NCBI GenBank assembly: GCA_018882825.1
Contig: VERC01000056.1
Coordinates: 1 to 10,603 of the forward strand
DNA: 10,603 nucleotides
Source of the DNA: Acidimicrobiia bacterium
GTDB lineage: Bacteria; Actinomycetota; Acidimicrobiia; Acidimicrobiales; Acidimicrobilacustridaceae
Direction of reading: 5' to 3'
Numbering within the stretch: the stretch's first letter is position 1; each line of letters starts with the position of its first letter. The notes beneath the pieces were generated by a model. It was not told the origin of the DNA. It was given only the letters and a program-made list of their open reading frames with translations, and searched no databases. The position numbers and the translations under genes were made by a program. Shown here one piece after another: positions 1 to 6,006 of this stretch.

Positions 1-65
1 GTCGTGGTGGTTGATCCCGCATCTGGCCACGCCCACTCATGAGCGGGTGCGTCAGGGCTGAGCGG
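1..65. other. Window edge, no assignable gene
   Basis: Nothing can be assigned here with confidence. Two plus-strand frames are open from the left edge and stop at 40-42 (ending ...DPASGHAHS) and at 59-61, so the tail of a convergent gene may enter the window. On the minus strand an ATG at 40-38 opens a frame that runs off the edge, 25 bases after the NifU-like stop and without a clear ribosome binding site. A 16-base imperfect palindrome (CCC-A-CTCATGAG-C-GGG) lies at 32-47 and is too short to call a terminator. Confidence 0.3.
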
Positions 66-359
66 TCAGTGCGATCCGTCGGCCGAGATCCCGAGTGAGG
101 GATCGTCGCGACGGGGATCGTCCACCACCACCTCGACGGTGACGTCGAGGCTGCGGTTGATGGCATCGGTCAGCATCACCGCCAACAGATCGGGTGGGAT
201 GATGCACTCGACGCAGTTGGAACCGGAGATGTCGACGGCCACGCGCACCGAGGCGGCATCGACGTCGAACCCGACGAGGTGGAGGTCGGCACCATCGGCC
301 CGCAACAGCACCCCGGCCTCGTCGACGGCGGTGGCGACCGCGTCGTTGGTGATCGGCAT
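66..359 (-). CDS. NifU-like C-terminal domain protein (CxxC)
   Basis: A 97-residue protein that resembles the Nfu/NifU C-terminal domain. It has an N-terminal helix, an RADGADLHLV segment (about residues 20-29) that matches the family ADGGD-xx-LV signature, a beta-strand, and a Cys-Val-Glu-Cys pair (C49, C52) where Nfu proteins hold their CxxC, followed by a helix. In the Nfu family two such domains bridge a 4Fe-4S cluster for delivery to apoproteins. Whether this one does is inference, because the residues after the CxxC (IIPPDLL) differ from the usual CPSS pattern and no IscU-like or A-type scaffold domain is attached. There is no Shine-Dalgarno, but a -10-like TACTGT lies 7 bases before the ATG, which suggests a leaderless mRNA. 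It is divergent from the ABM gene. The gene itself is likely real; the family call is moderate. Confidence 0.6.
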   Translation of the reverse strand: MPITNDAVATAVDEAGVLLRADGADLHLVGFDVDAASVRVAVDISGSNCVECIIPPDLLAVMLTDAINRSLDVTVEVVVDDPRRDDPSLGISADGSH

Positions 360-366
360 GGCGTCG

Positions 367-372
367 ACAGTA
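367..372 (-). promoter_or_regulatory. Probable -10 of NifU-like gene, leaderless
   Basis: TACTGT on the minus strand ends 7 bases before the ATG at 359. That spacing places the transcript start at or next to the start codon, and there is no ribosome binding site between them. No good -35 is visible. Confidence 0.4.
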
Positions 373-407
373 CCGCTCCGTCCGGCGACGGTCCTGTCCG
401 TGCGCGG

Positions 408-413
408 TAGCGT
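408..413 (+). promoter_or_regulatory. Probable -10 of ABM gene
   Basis: TAGCGT lies 27 bases before the ATG at 441, predicting a leader of about 20 bases that contains the strong GAGGAGG ribosome binding site at 428-434. No good -35 is visible. Confidence 0.35.
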
Positions 414-440
414 CTCGCCATTCAGACGAGGAGGACAGCC

Positions 441-737
441 ATGGGCAAGCGCTTGATGTTCGCGACGATGAAGGCGAATCCGGGCCAGCGCGACCAGTTG
501 CGCGATCAGTTCGACGAGGTCTTCGCGGCGGCGGCGGCCGAGGGCGGCACGCTCGTGTACTCGCTCATCGAGGGCGACGATCCCGACACCCTGTACATGG
601 TCGAGATCTACTCAGATCAGGCCGCCATGGACGCGCACATGTCCGGCGAGGCACTGGCCGCGCTCTACCCGAGGATCGGGCCGTTCCTCGCCGATGGAGG
701 GGCCGTCACCGGCACCGTGCACCGCGAACTCGACTGA
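441..737 (+). CDS. ABM-family monooxygenase-like protein
   Basis: A 98-residue cytoplasmic protein with the dimeric ferredoxin-like fold of the antibiotic biosynthesis monooxygenase (ABM/YgiN) family. Strand 1 is LMFATMKANPGQ, then comes a helix with the typical pattern QRDQLRDQFDEVFAAAAAEGGT, then the strand pair LVYSLIEGDDPDTLYMVEIY, and the helix SDQAAMDAHMSGEALAAL. That order and length fit the family. Members are cofactor-free oxygenases of quinols or polyketides, or heme-degrading enzymes, and many are uncharacterised, so the substrate is unknown. The ATG at 441 follows GAGGAGG (428-434) with six bases between, which fixes the start. It is a single-gene unit, divergent from the NifU-like gene, and its stop is nine bases from the convergent DUF2237 stop. 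Confidence 0.8.
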   Translation: MGKRLMFATMKANPGQRDQLRDQFDEVFAAAAAEGGTLVYSLIEGDDPDTLYMVEIYSDQAAMDAHMSGEALAALYPRIGPFLADGGAVTGTVHRELD

Positions 738-746
738 ACGGCCTGG

Positions 747-1151
747 TCAGTCCTCGACCCGCAGGCCGCTGAGGTCGGGCGGGACGTCGATGGCCAGTTC
801 CCGCAACCACTCGATGGGCACGATCTCGAGGGTGCGCTCGTGGGTGGAGGCCAGCACCACGGGGGCCGCGCAGGCATCGGTGTAGGCGATCGCCCAGTTG
901 CGGGCGGTCACGCACCAACGATCCCCGGGCACCAGACCCGGGAAGCGGTACTCGGGCACCGGGGTCGACAGGTCGTTGCCGATCGAGCGCTGGTGCTCGA
1001 GGAATTCGGCCGTCACCACGGCGCAGATGGTGTGGGCGCCGAGGTCCTGGGGCCCGGTGGAGCAGCAGCCGTCGCGGTAGAAGCCGGTGACCGGGTCGGT
1101 GCCGCACGGCTCCAGCGGTCCGCCCAGCACGTTGCGCTCGCCCTCGCTCAT
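747..1151 (-). CDS. DUF2237 family protein
   Basis: A 134-residue soluble protein that matches DUF2237 along its whole length. Landmarks are NVLGGPLEPC (7-16), GFYRDGCC (23-30), the TGP-DLG-HT-ICAV stretch (32-45), GNDLSTP-PEY-FPGL-PGDRWC (58-80) and the C-terminal APVVL-THE--LEIVP. Conserved cysteines are C16, C29, C30, C43 and C80. The family is widespread and has no established biochemical function as far as I know; the cysteine content hints at metal or redox use, which is inference only. The ATG at 1151 overlaps the thioesterase stop as ATGA, and a GGGAG lies upstream inside that gene, so the two are translationally coupled and this is the last gene of the SDR-thioesterase-DUF2237 operon. 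An open frame extends upstream to 1358 but is rejected because it would overlap the thioesterase extensively. Confidence 0.9.
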   Translation of the reverse strand: MSEGERNVLGGPLEPCGTDPVTGFYRDGCCSTGPQDLGAHTICAVVTAEFLEHQRSIGNDLSTPVPEYRFPGLVPGDRWCVTARNWAIAYTDACAAPVVLASTHERTLEIVPIEWLRELAIDVPPDLSGLRVED

Positions 1152-1813
1152 CGGTCCTGCTCCCACATCACGGTGCGGATGAAGATGCCCTCGGCCCGAG
1201 CGGTGACCTCGCCGGCATGGGAGATCGTGCCCACGGTGATCACCTTGCGGCCCTCGGTGCGCTCGACCCGCGCCTCCATGGTGAGTTCGGTCTCGATGGG
1301 AGTCGGCCGCTCGTAGCGCACCGACAACGTGCCGGTGAAGCCGCCGAGACCGAGACACACGTTGGTCGTGCCCAACAACTCGTCGAAGGCGAGGGCGATG
1401 ATGCCCCCGTGCACCATGCCGGGCGGGCCGACGTACTGCGTGTCGAAGGTGGCCGTTCCCGCCATGGTCGACGTGGCGGCATCGAAGTCGAGATGCATCG
1501 ACGCCGACAATGGGTTGAGCGGACCGATGATCGGGCTCCAGGGGAAGAACCGCGCCGGTTCCATCGAACCCGTCCCCGCAGGCCCCTCGTCACCGAGGCG
1601 ACCCTGCATGGCCATGCCCTCGACGCGATGTGGCCCGAGCAGCGCGGTGGCCTCGCGCACCAGCGCCGCGGCGCGCACGAGGTCGTCGGTGGGCGCATCG
1701 GCGCGCCGTAGTGCGCTCACCAGTGCGCGCACGTCGGCGGCCAGCGCCGCCGTCGATCCCTCGTCGTCCACGGACCACCCCGCGCTGAACGCGGGTCGCT
1801 CGGTCCCGCTCAC
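1148..1813 (-). CDS. PaaI-like hotdog-fold thioesterase
   Basis: A 221-residue protein. The C-terminal part (about 100-220) is a hotdog domain of the PaaI/THEM4 type, with the signature GMVHGGIIALAFDELLG at 132-148. H135-G-G starts the central helix and D144 sits nine residues later, where PaaI enzymes keep their catalytic aspartate. It probably hydrolyses an acyl-CoA thioester in the cytoplasm; the acyl group is unknown. The first 75 or so residues form an Ala/Arg/Asp-rich helical extension, as seen in some longer actinobacterial thioesterases of this type. The start is GTG at 1813, which overlaps the SDR stop as GTGA; the frame stays open further upstream, but only as a shadow inside the SDR gene. 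The downstream DUF2237 ATG overlaps its stop. Coupling to an SDR suggests one catabolic pathway. Confidence 0.9.
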   Translation of the reverse strand: MSGTERPAFSAGWSVDDEGSTAALAADVRALVSALRRADAPTDDLVRAAALVREATALLGPHRVEGMAMQGRLGDEGPAGTGSMEPARFFPWSPIIGPLNPLSASMHLDFDAATSTMAGTATFDTQYVGPPGMVHGGIIALAFDELLGTTNVCLGLGGFTGTLSVRYERPTPIETELTMEARVERTEGRKVITVGTISHAGEVTARAEGIFIRTVMWEQDR

Positions 1814-2613
1814 GCGTTGTACCCGTACCCCTGGGTCTGGGCCGCCGAACCGGGCAGTCCCGGCTCCAGTCGCCCGGCCATCCATCCGCCGTCCACCACC
1901 AGTTCGGTGCCGGTGACGTAACTGGCCTCGTCCGAGGCCAGGAAGGCCACGGCGGCGGCGATCTCGTCGGGATAGCCGATGCGCTGGATGGCCTGCTGCT
2001 GGTAGGGGATCGTCTCCAGCTCCTTGGCCATGATCGGATTGCCCATCACGGTGTTGACGCCACCCGGATGCAGCGAGTTCACCCGGATGCCGAAGCGGCC
2101 CCATTCCATCGCCGCCGTCTTGGTCATGCCCCGGATGGCGAACTTGGACGCCGTGTAGGAGATCAGACCGTTCTTCGATCCGATGCCGTCGATCGACGAG
2201 ATGTTGACGATCGATCCACCGCCCGAGTCGCGCATGAGCGGCATCGCGGCGCGCATGCCGAGGAAGCAGCCGATCTGGTTCACGCCGATCACGCTCATGT
2301 AGTCGGCCAGCGAGGTGTCCTCGATGGCTGCCGGTCGCAGGATCGCCGCGTTGTTCACCAGCACGTCCAGCCCACCCCCGCCGAACGAGCGGACGACGTC
2401 CATGGCCGAATCCCAGCCCTCCTCGGTGCTGACGTCGAGGTGCACGTAGCGGGCCGAGTCGCCGATGGAGGCGGCGACGGCCTCACCGTCGGCGTCGAGT
2501 ACGTCGCCGAGCACGACCTTGGCGCCCTCGGCGGCGAACAGTCGGGCTTCGGCCTCGCCCTGTCCACGGGCTGCGCCCGTCACGACCACGACCTTCCCGT
2601 CGAACCGTCCCAT
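1810..2613 (-). CDS. Classical SDR family oxidoreductase
   Basis: A 267-residue NAD(P)-dependent dehydrogenase of the classical short-chain type. Visible motifs are the cofactor-binding TGAARGQG (12-19), D37 at the end of the second strand (which favours NAD over NADP), D60 in HLDVS, NNAA (87-90), and the catalytic tetrad N112, S140, Y153 and K157 in YTASK. PGGVNTVM (about 183-190) follows, then the usual end DGGWMAG. The best family resemblance is to 3-alpha/20-beta-hydroxysteroid or 3-oxoacyl-ACP reductase-like SDRs, so oxidation of a secondary alcohol on a hydrophobic or CoA-bound substrate is plausible but unproven. About 20 residues rich in Gly, Gln and Tyr follow the core. A GGAAGGGG ribosome binding site precedes the ATG at 2613. 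It is the first gene of the operon and is divergent from the lipoprotein gene. Confidence 0.92.
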   Translation of the reverse strand: MGRFDGKVVVVTGAARGQGEAEARLFAAEGAKVVLGDVLDADGEAVAASIGDSARYVHLDVSTEEGWDSAMDVVRSFGGGGLDVLVNNAAILRPAAIEDTSLADYMSVIGVNQIGCFLGMRAAMPLMRDSGGGSIVNISSIDGIGSKNGLISYTASKFAIRGMTKTAAMEWGRFGIRVNSLHPGGVNTVMGNPIMAKELETIPYQQQAIQRIGYPDEIAAAVAFLASDEASYVTGTELVVDGGWMAGRLEPGLPGSAAQTQGYGYNA

Positions 2614-2651
2614 CGGGTCCCCCTTCCGCGCCCCGGCGGGGCGACCGGGCG

Positions 2652-2657
2652 AGTGTA
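2652..2657 (-). promoter_or_regulatory. Probable -10 of the SDR operon
   Basis: TACACT on the minus strand, in the context CCTACACTCG, sits 38 bases before the SDR ATG. The predicted leader of about 32 bases carries the ribosome binding site. Confidence 0.4.
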
Positions 2658-2681
2658 GGGAGGCCGGCCGGGTGGTGTCGT

Positions 2682-2709
2682 CGGCGGCCGGGCGTCACCG
2701 GAGCCGCCG
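2682..2709. repeat. Short inverted repeat in divergent promoter region
   Basis: CGGCGGC at 2682-2688 pairs with GCCGCCG at 2703-2709 across a 14-base loop. It lies between the SDR and lipoprotein promoters. In such G/C-rich sequence it could be chance, and no U-run follows, so it is not called a terminator. Confidence 0.3.
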
Positions 2710-2725
2710 GCCCGTCTGCTTGACT

Positions 2726-2747
2726 GAACCGGTCCGAACCGGAGGAG
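2726..2747 (+). promoter_or_regulatory. GAACCGG direct repeat and ribosome binding site of lipoprotein gene
   Basis: GAACCGG occurs at 2726-2732 and again at 2736-2742, a ten-base period. The second copy runs into the ribosome binding site GGAGGAG (2741-2747) before the GTG at 2752. CCGGT and ACCGG also form a small inverted repeat with a four-base loop (2729-2742). TTGACT at 2720-2725 lies 26 bases before the start, where other genes here keep a -10, and may be a variant -10. Confidence 0.35.
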
Positions 2748-2751
2748 AACC

Positions 2752-3306
2752 GTGAAGAACCGACTCGCCCTCGCTGCTGTCGCCCTCGTCGTGCTGGTCC
2801 CGTTGGCGGCGTGCTCGAGCGATTCGTCGACATCGTCGACGTCCACCACTGCCAGCTCCGGCTCGCAGGTGACCGATACGACCTGCCCGTTCACCGGGAC
2901 GACCGGTCAGTCCTCGGGGGGCAAGGCGGGCACCGCGACGGCGCTGTCGACGATCACCACGTCGAAGGAAGGCTGCGTCGACAACATCCAGTTGAAGATG
3001 ACGGGCGGGGTCGGCGCATGGACGGTGGCCTACGCCACCGGTCCGGTGACCGATGCCGGCGGTGCCACCATCGCTGCGCAGGGATCGGCCTCCTTGGTGG
3101 TCACCATCCAGTCGGGCACTTGGTCGGGTTCCCCGGCGGCACCGACGACGGTGCTCCCCATCCAGCTCGACTACGTGCAGTCGATCAACGTGGCCAGTGG
3201 TCCGGGCGGAACGTTGCTCGTCGTGTTCGGAATGTCGGCCAAGAAGCCCTATCAGGCCAGCGACTCGGCCCAGACGCCCGGCTACATCTCCCTCGGCATC
3301 GGCTGA
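2752..3306 (+). CDS. AMIN-like domain lipoprotein
   Basis: A 184-residue secreted lipoprotein. Residues 2-4 (KNR) are a basic n-region, 5-17 a hydrophobic core, and LAAC (18-21) a lipobox, so C21 should be lipidated and the protein anchored outside the membrane. A Ser/Thr-rich linker (22-60) follows, with C45 and C75 as a possible disulfide. The rest resembles the AMIN-like domain of actinobacterial lipoproteins: the pattern WTVAYATGPVTDAGG-T-A-QGSASLVVTIQ, then LDYVQSINVASGPGGTLLVVFGM--KKPYQ, and a final Tyr-Ile-Ser-Leu strand. Those domains are beta-sandwiches of mostly unknown function, perhaps envelope binding. The start is GTG after GGAGGAG. The next gene begins a few bases after its stop, so the two are probably cotranscribed although no functional link is obvious. 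The domain call is moderate; the lipoprotein call is strong. Confidence 0.82.
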   Translation: MKNRLALAAVALVVLVPLAACSSDSSTSSTSTTASSGSQVTDTTCPFTGTTGQSSGGKAGTATALSTITTSKEGCVDNIQLKMTGGVGAWTVAYATGPVTDAGGATIAAQGSASLVVTIQSGTWSGSPAAPTTVLPIQLDYVQSINVASGPGGTLLVVFGMSAKKPYQASDSAQTPGYISLGIG

Positions 3307-3311
3307 GTGTG

Positions 3312-4346
3312 GTGCGGGCGTGGCAGGTCGTCCGCCACGGACGTCCGTCCGACGCCCTCGAACAGCGTGAACTGGCGACGCCCGAGGCCGGACCGCGCCA
3401 GGTCCTGGTGCGGGCCTCGGCCAGCGTCCTCAACTTCAACGAGGTCGACGGCTGTCGCGGCCGCTACGTGACGGTGAACCCGCCGCTGCCCTACACGCTG
3501 GGGATGGAGGTGGTCGGCGTCGTCGAGTCGGTCGGAGAGGGCGCCGAGGAGTGGCTCGGTCGCCGGGTGGTGGCCACGGCCGCCGGTGCCTTCGGCGCGC
3601 ACGCCGATGCCGTGGTGGCCGGCGTCGACATGGTCTTCGACGCACCCGCCGCGCTCGGTGATGTGCAGGCCGCCGCGTTCTTCTTCCCGTTCCACCTGGC
3701 CTGGCTCGGGCTGTTCACCCGCGGTCGCCTCGAGCCGGGACAGACCGTGCTCGTGCAGGCGGCGGCTGGCGGAGTCGGCTCGGCCGCCGTGCAGTTGGCG
3801 GTGGTCGCCGGCGCGCGGGTGATCGCCGTGGCCGGCGGCGTGTCGAAGACCGAACTGTGTCGGTCGCTGGGCGCGGACGTGGTGGTCGATCACGCCGTCG
3901 ACGACTTCGTCGCCGTGGTCGACGAGGTGACCGATGGTCGCGGCGTCGATCTCGTCTTCGACGGTGTCGGTGGCGACGTCGGTGAGCGCTCGCTGCGCTG
4001 TGTGGCGCTGGGCGGCACCTACATGACGGTCGGATTCGCCGCCGGCATCGAGGCCGAGGAGCAACCGTGGGTCACGCCCCGACAGTTGTGCTTCGGCAAC
4101 CTCTCCGTCGGCGGAGTGATGCTCAGCTACACCTCGTTCCCGGATGCGGCTCGGGCCGCCACCGGGTTCAACATCGTTCCTCGTGCGGTGGGGGACGAGA
4201 TCCATCGCTCGTTGACGGTGCTGCTCGACGACGGGCGCATCGCCCCGGTGGTGTCGGAGGTGGTGCCGTTCTCCTCCTTGCCGTTGGCGCTCGACGCCAT
4301 GGAGGAACGTCGCACGACCGGTCGAGTGGTGGTGACCCGCGACTGA
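3312..4346 (+). CDS. Zinc-free MDR quinone oxidoreductase-like protein
   Basis: About 344 residues, a medium-chain dehydrogenase/reductase of the NADPH:quinone oxidoreductase group. The N-terminal GroES-like domain starts MRAWQVVRHGRPSDAL and carries the LNFNEVDGCRGRY signature (40-52), where QOR proteins have N-F-x-D/E. The Rossmann domain has VLVQAAAGGVGSAAVQLA (from 146), containing the AAxGGVG nucleotide loop, then GADVVVDH and DLVFDGVGG. The zinc ligands of alcohol dehydrogenases are absent, as expected. It likely reduces a quinone or an enone/enoyl substrate with NAD(P)H. GTG codons at 3309 and 3312 are both possible starts; 3312 gives the MRAW start common in relatives. There is no ribosome binding site, so translation is probably coupled to the lipoprotein gene. 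The open frame back to 2811 is a shadow of that gene. Confidence 0.92.
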   Translation: MRAWQVVRHGRPSDALEQRELATPEAGPRQVLVRASASVLNFNEVDGCRGRYVTVNPPLPYTLGMEVVGVVESVGEGAEEWLGRRVVATAAGAFGAHADAVVAGVDMVFDAPAALGDVQAAAFFFPFHLAWLGLFTRGRLEPGQTVLVQAAAGGVGSAAVQLAVVAGARVIAVAGGVSKTELCRSLGADVVVDHAVDDFVAVVDEVTDGRGVDLVFDGVGGDVGERSLRCVALGGTYMTVGFAAGIEAEEQPWVTPRQLCFGNLSVGGVMLSYTSFPDAARAATGFNIVPRAVGDEIHRSLTVLLDDGRIAPVVSEVVPFSSLPLALDAMEERRTTGRVVVTRD

Positions 4347-4352
4347 GTGGCG

Positions 4353-5135
4353 TCAGCGCAGGTGCAGGGCCAGCACCGCGGCGCAGCCGAGGCCGTAGAC
4401 CCCGACGACGGCCCGGAGCACATTCGGGTGGAGGCGACGCGCGTTGCGGGATCCGATCCAACCGCCGAGGAGCGTCATGGGGGCCATCACCAGCACGAAC
4501 CACCACTGCACGGGTCCGAACAGCGCGAACACGACCACGGCCACGCCGTTGCACGTGAACTGCAGCACGCTCTTGAGCGCGTTCAGGCGCTGCAGGCTCT
4601 CCAGCATGGTGATGCCCAACGCGGCGAGCAGGACGACGCCCAGGACCCCGCCGAAGTAGCCGCCATAGATGGAGGCCACGAACACGCTGACCGTCGCCGC
4701 GATCCGGTGACCACCGTCGATGGGTTCACCGGTGACCGGGTGCGTGGCGTGGAGTCGTCGCTGCAGCGCGGGCTGCACCAACAGCAGGATCGAGGCCCCG
4801 GCGACGAGGACCGGGACGATCACGTCGAAGACCTTCGTCGAGGTGACCAACAGGATGGTGGCGCCGATGAGGGCCCCGAGCGCCGCCACCGGCACCAGGC
4901 GGCGCACGTTGGCCGACTGGTCGTCGAGTTCCCGTCGGTAGCCGGCGATGCCGCCGGCGTAGCCGGGCACGAGGGCGACGGTGTTGGTGACGTTGGCCGA
5001 CACGGGAGGGAGGCCGATGGCCACCAGGGTGGGGAAGGTGAGCAGGGTGCCGCCTCCGGCCACGGCGTTGAGCGCACCGGCCAGCATCGACACCGCCGCC
5101 AGGATCACGATGCCGCTGGCGCTCACGTCGTGCAC
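4353..5135 (-). CDS. TSUP (TauE/SafE) family membrane permease
   Basis: About 260 residues with some eight hydrophobic segments in two halves, as usual for the sulfite exporter TauE/SafE family. The first half has the signature ALNAVAGGGTLLTFPTL, then NVTNTVALVPGYAGG; the second half has YGGYFGGVLGVVLLAALG followed by the helix LNALKSVLQF. A hydrophilic loop with HPVTGEP separates them. Members move sulfite, sulfoacetate, sulfolactate or other organic anions, and the substrate here is unknown. Its neighbour is a divergent TauD-family gene; the name link to taurine is tempting but proves nothing. The start is uncertain. GTG at 5135 puts the first segment eight residues in and has a -10-like TACCAT eight bases upstream (leaderless). 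GTG at 5126 and ATG at 5198 are alternatives; the latter shares CATG with the dioxygenase start and would add 21 residues. Confidence 0.9.
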   Translation of the reverse strand: MHDVSASGIVILAAVSMLAGALNAVAGGGTLLTFPTLVAIGLPPVSANVTNTVALVPGYAGGIAGYRRELDDQSANVRRLVPVAALGALIGATILLVTSTKVFDVIVPVLVAGASILLLVQPALQRRLHATHPVTGEPIDGGHRIAATVSVFVASIYGGYFGGVLGVVLLAALGITMLESLQRLNALKSVLQFTCNGVAVVVFALFGPVQWWFVLVMAPMTLLGGWIGSRNARRLHPNVLRAVVGVYGLGCAAVLALHLR

Positions 5136-5143
5136 GACGGGCG

Positions 5144-5149
5144 ATGGTA
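5144..5149 (-). promoter_or_regulatory. Probable -10 of TSUP gene, leaderless
   Basis: TACCAT on the minus strand ends eight bases before the GTG at 5135. This is nearly the same layout as the NifU-like gene, and again no ribosome binding site lies between. It supports the 5135 start over the ATG at 5198. Confidence 0.35.
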
Positions 5150-5196
5150 CGACGACGACGGCGGTTGCGGTGTGGTGGAATGCGGCGGGGGTGTTC

Positions 5197-6006
5197 ATGG
5201 AGGTCAGGCCGCTCACGCCGCAGATCGGTGCCGTGGTCGTCGGCGTCGATCTGCGCGCGCCGACCGACGGCGATGTCGAGTCGCTGCACGAGGCACTCAT
5301 CGATCATCTCGTGGTGTTCGTGCCGGCCCAGGATCTCGACGACGCCGCCCAGCAACGGTTCGCGGCGCGTCTCGGTGAGGTCGAGCAGTTCCCCTTCGGC
5401 GAGGGCGGACCGCCCGAAGCCCCCGATGTGCACGCCATCGTGACCGGTGGCGACGCGCCCAAGTACTCGAACGCCGATGTGTGGCACAGCGACGCCACCT
5501 TCATGGCCGAGCCTCCGGCGGTGTCGATCCTGCGGGCCGTCGAACTCCCCCCGCTCGGCGGCGACACCCTGTGGGCCAGCGCCCATGCCGCCTACGACTC
5601 GTTGTCATCGATGGTGGCCCGGCTCGTCGACGACATGACGGCCACCCATTCGGTGGCCAAGTCGTCGGCGCACCGGTCGCCGGTCCACGAACGCTTCCCG
5701 CCGGTGCAGCATCCGGTGGTGCGGACCCATCCCGAGACGGGTCGGCGCGCACTGTTCGTCAATCGCAACTTCACCGTCCGGCTCGACGGTGTCACCGAAC
5801 GCGAGAACGAGGTGCTGCTGCCGATGTTGTGCGATCGGTTCGCCCAACCCGACATCCAGGTGCGGTGGCGGTGGTCGCCGGGCGATGTCGCCATCTGGGA
5901 CAACCGCAGTACGCAGCACTACGCCACATTCGATTACGCCGTCCGTCGCGAGATGCGGCGGATCCTGTTGCGCGGCGATCGTCCGGTCCGGGAGGGGACG
6001 AAATGA
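5197..6006 (+). CDS. TauD/TfdA family Fe(II)/2-oxoglutarate dioxygenase
   Basis: A 269-residue cytoplasmic oxygenase. The family start LTPQIGAVVVGVDLRAP (6-22) is intact. The iron ligands are H97 and D99 in WHSDATF and H241 in TQHYATFDY; the Arg cluster R254-R255 in the last strand should hold the 2-oxoglutarate carboxylate, and WDNRSTQHYA is the classical C-terminal motif. The length is normal. TauD/TfdA enzymes hydroxylate carbon next to a sulfonate, ether, sulfate ester or amine and so split the molecule; which one applies is unknown. The ATG at 5197 follows a G-run (5187-5191); GTG at 5191 is an in-frame alternative. Its stop overlaps the crotonase start as ATGA, making it the first gene of a three-gene operon. 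The divergent TSUP gene could encode a linked transporter, which is inference. Confidence 0.92.
   Translation: MEVRPLTPQIGAVVVGVDLRAPTDGDVESLHEALIDHLVVFVPAQDLDDAAQQRFAARLGEVEQFPFGEGGPPEAPDVHAIVTGGDAPKYSNADVWHSDATFMAEPPAVSILRAVELPPLGGDTLWASAHAAYDSLSSMVARLVDDMTATHSVAKSSAHRSPVHERFPPVQHPVVRTHPETGRRALFVNRNFTVRLDGVTERENEVLLPMLCDRFAQPDIQVRWRWSPGDVAIWDNRSTQHYATFDYAVRREMRRILLRGDRPVREGTK

Noticed and set aside
1814..2104. An N-terminal extension of the thioesterase frame into the SDR gene
   Set aside because: The SDR is well supported over this stretch. The GTG overlapping its stop gives a normal coupled start.
2682..2709. The 7-bp inverted repeat as a terminator
   Set aside because: There is no U-run, and it sits between two divergent promoters where no transcript should end.
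2811..3308. A long N-terminal extension of the quinone oxidoreductase frame
   Set aside because: It overlaps the lipoprotein gene, which has a lipobox and a ribosome binding site. The family N-terminus begins exactly at the GTG at 3309/3312.
5148..5160. A run of CGA/ACG triplets as a possible microsatellite or repeat element
   Set aside because: Only four units are present in a G/C-rich promoter region, so it is ordinary low-complexity sequence.
4347..5378. A 343-codon open frame on the plus strand
   Set aside because: It is antisense to the TSUP permease, extremely rich in His, Gly, Asp and Arg, and without ribosome binding site or known domain.
4353..6006. The TSUP and TauD-family pair as a taurine utilisation locus
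   Set aside because: No taurine ABC transporter, sulfoacetaldehyde or other sulfonate gene is present, and both families act on many substrates. The names alone do not support it.
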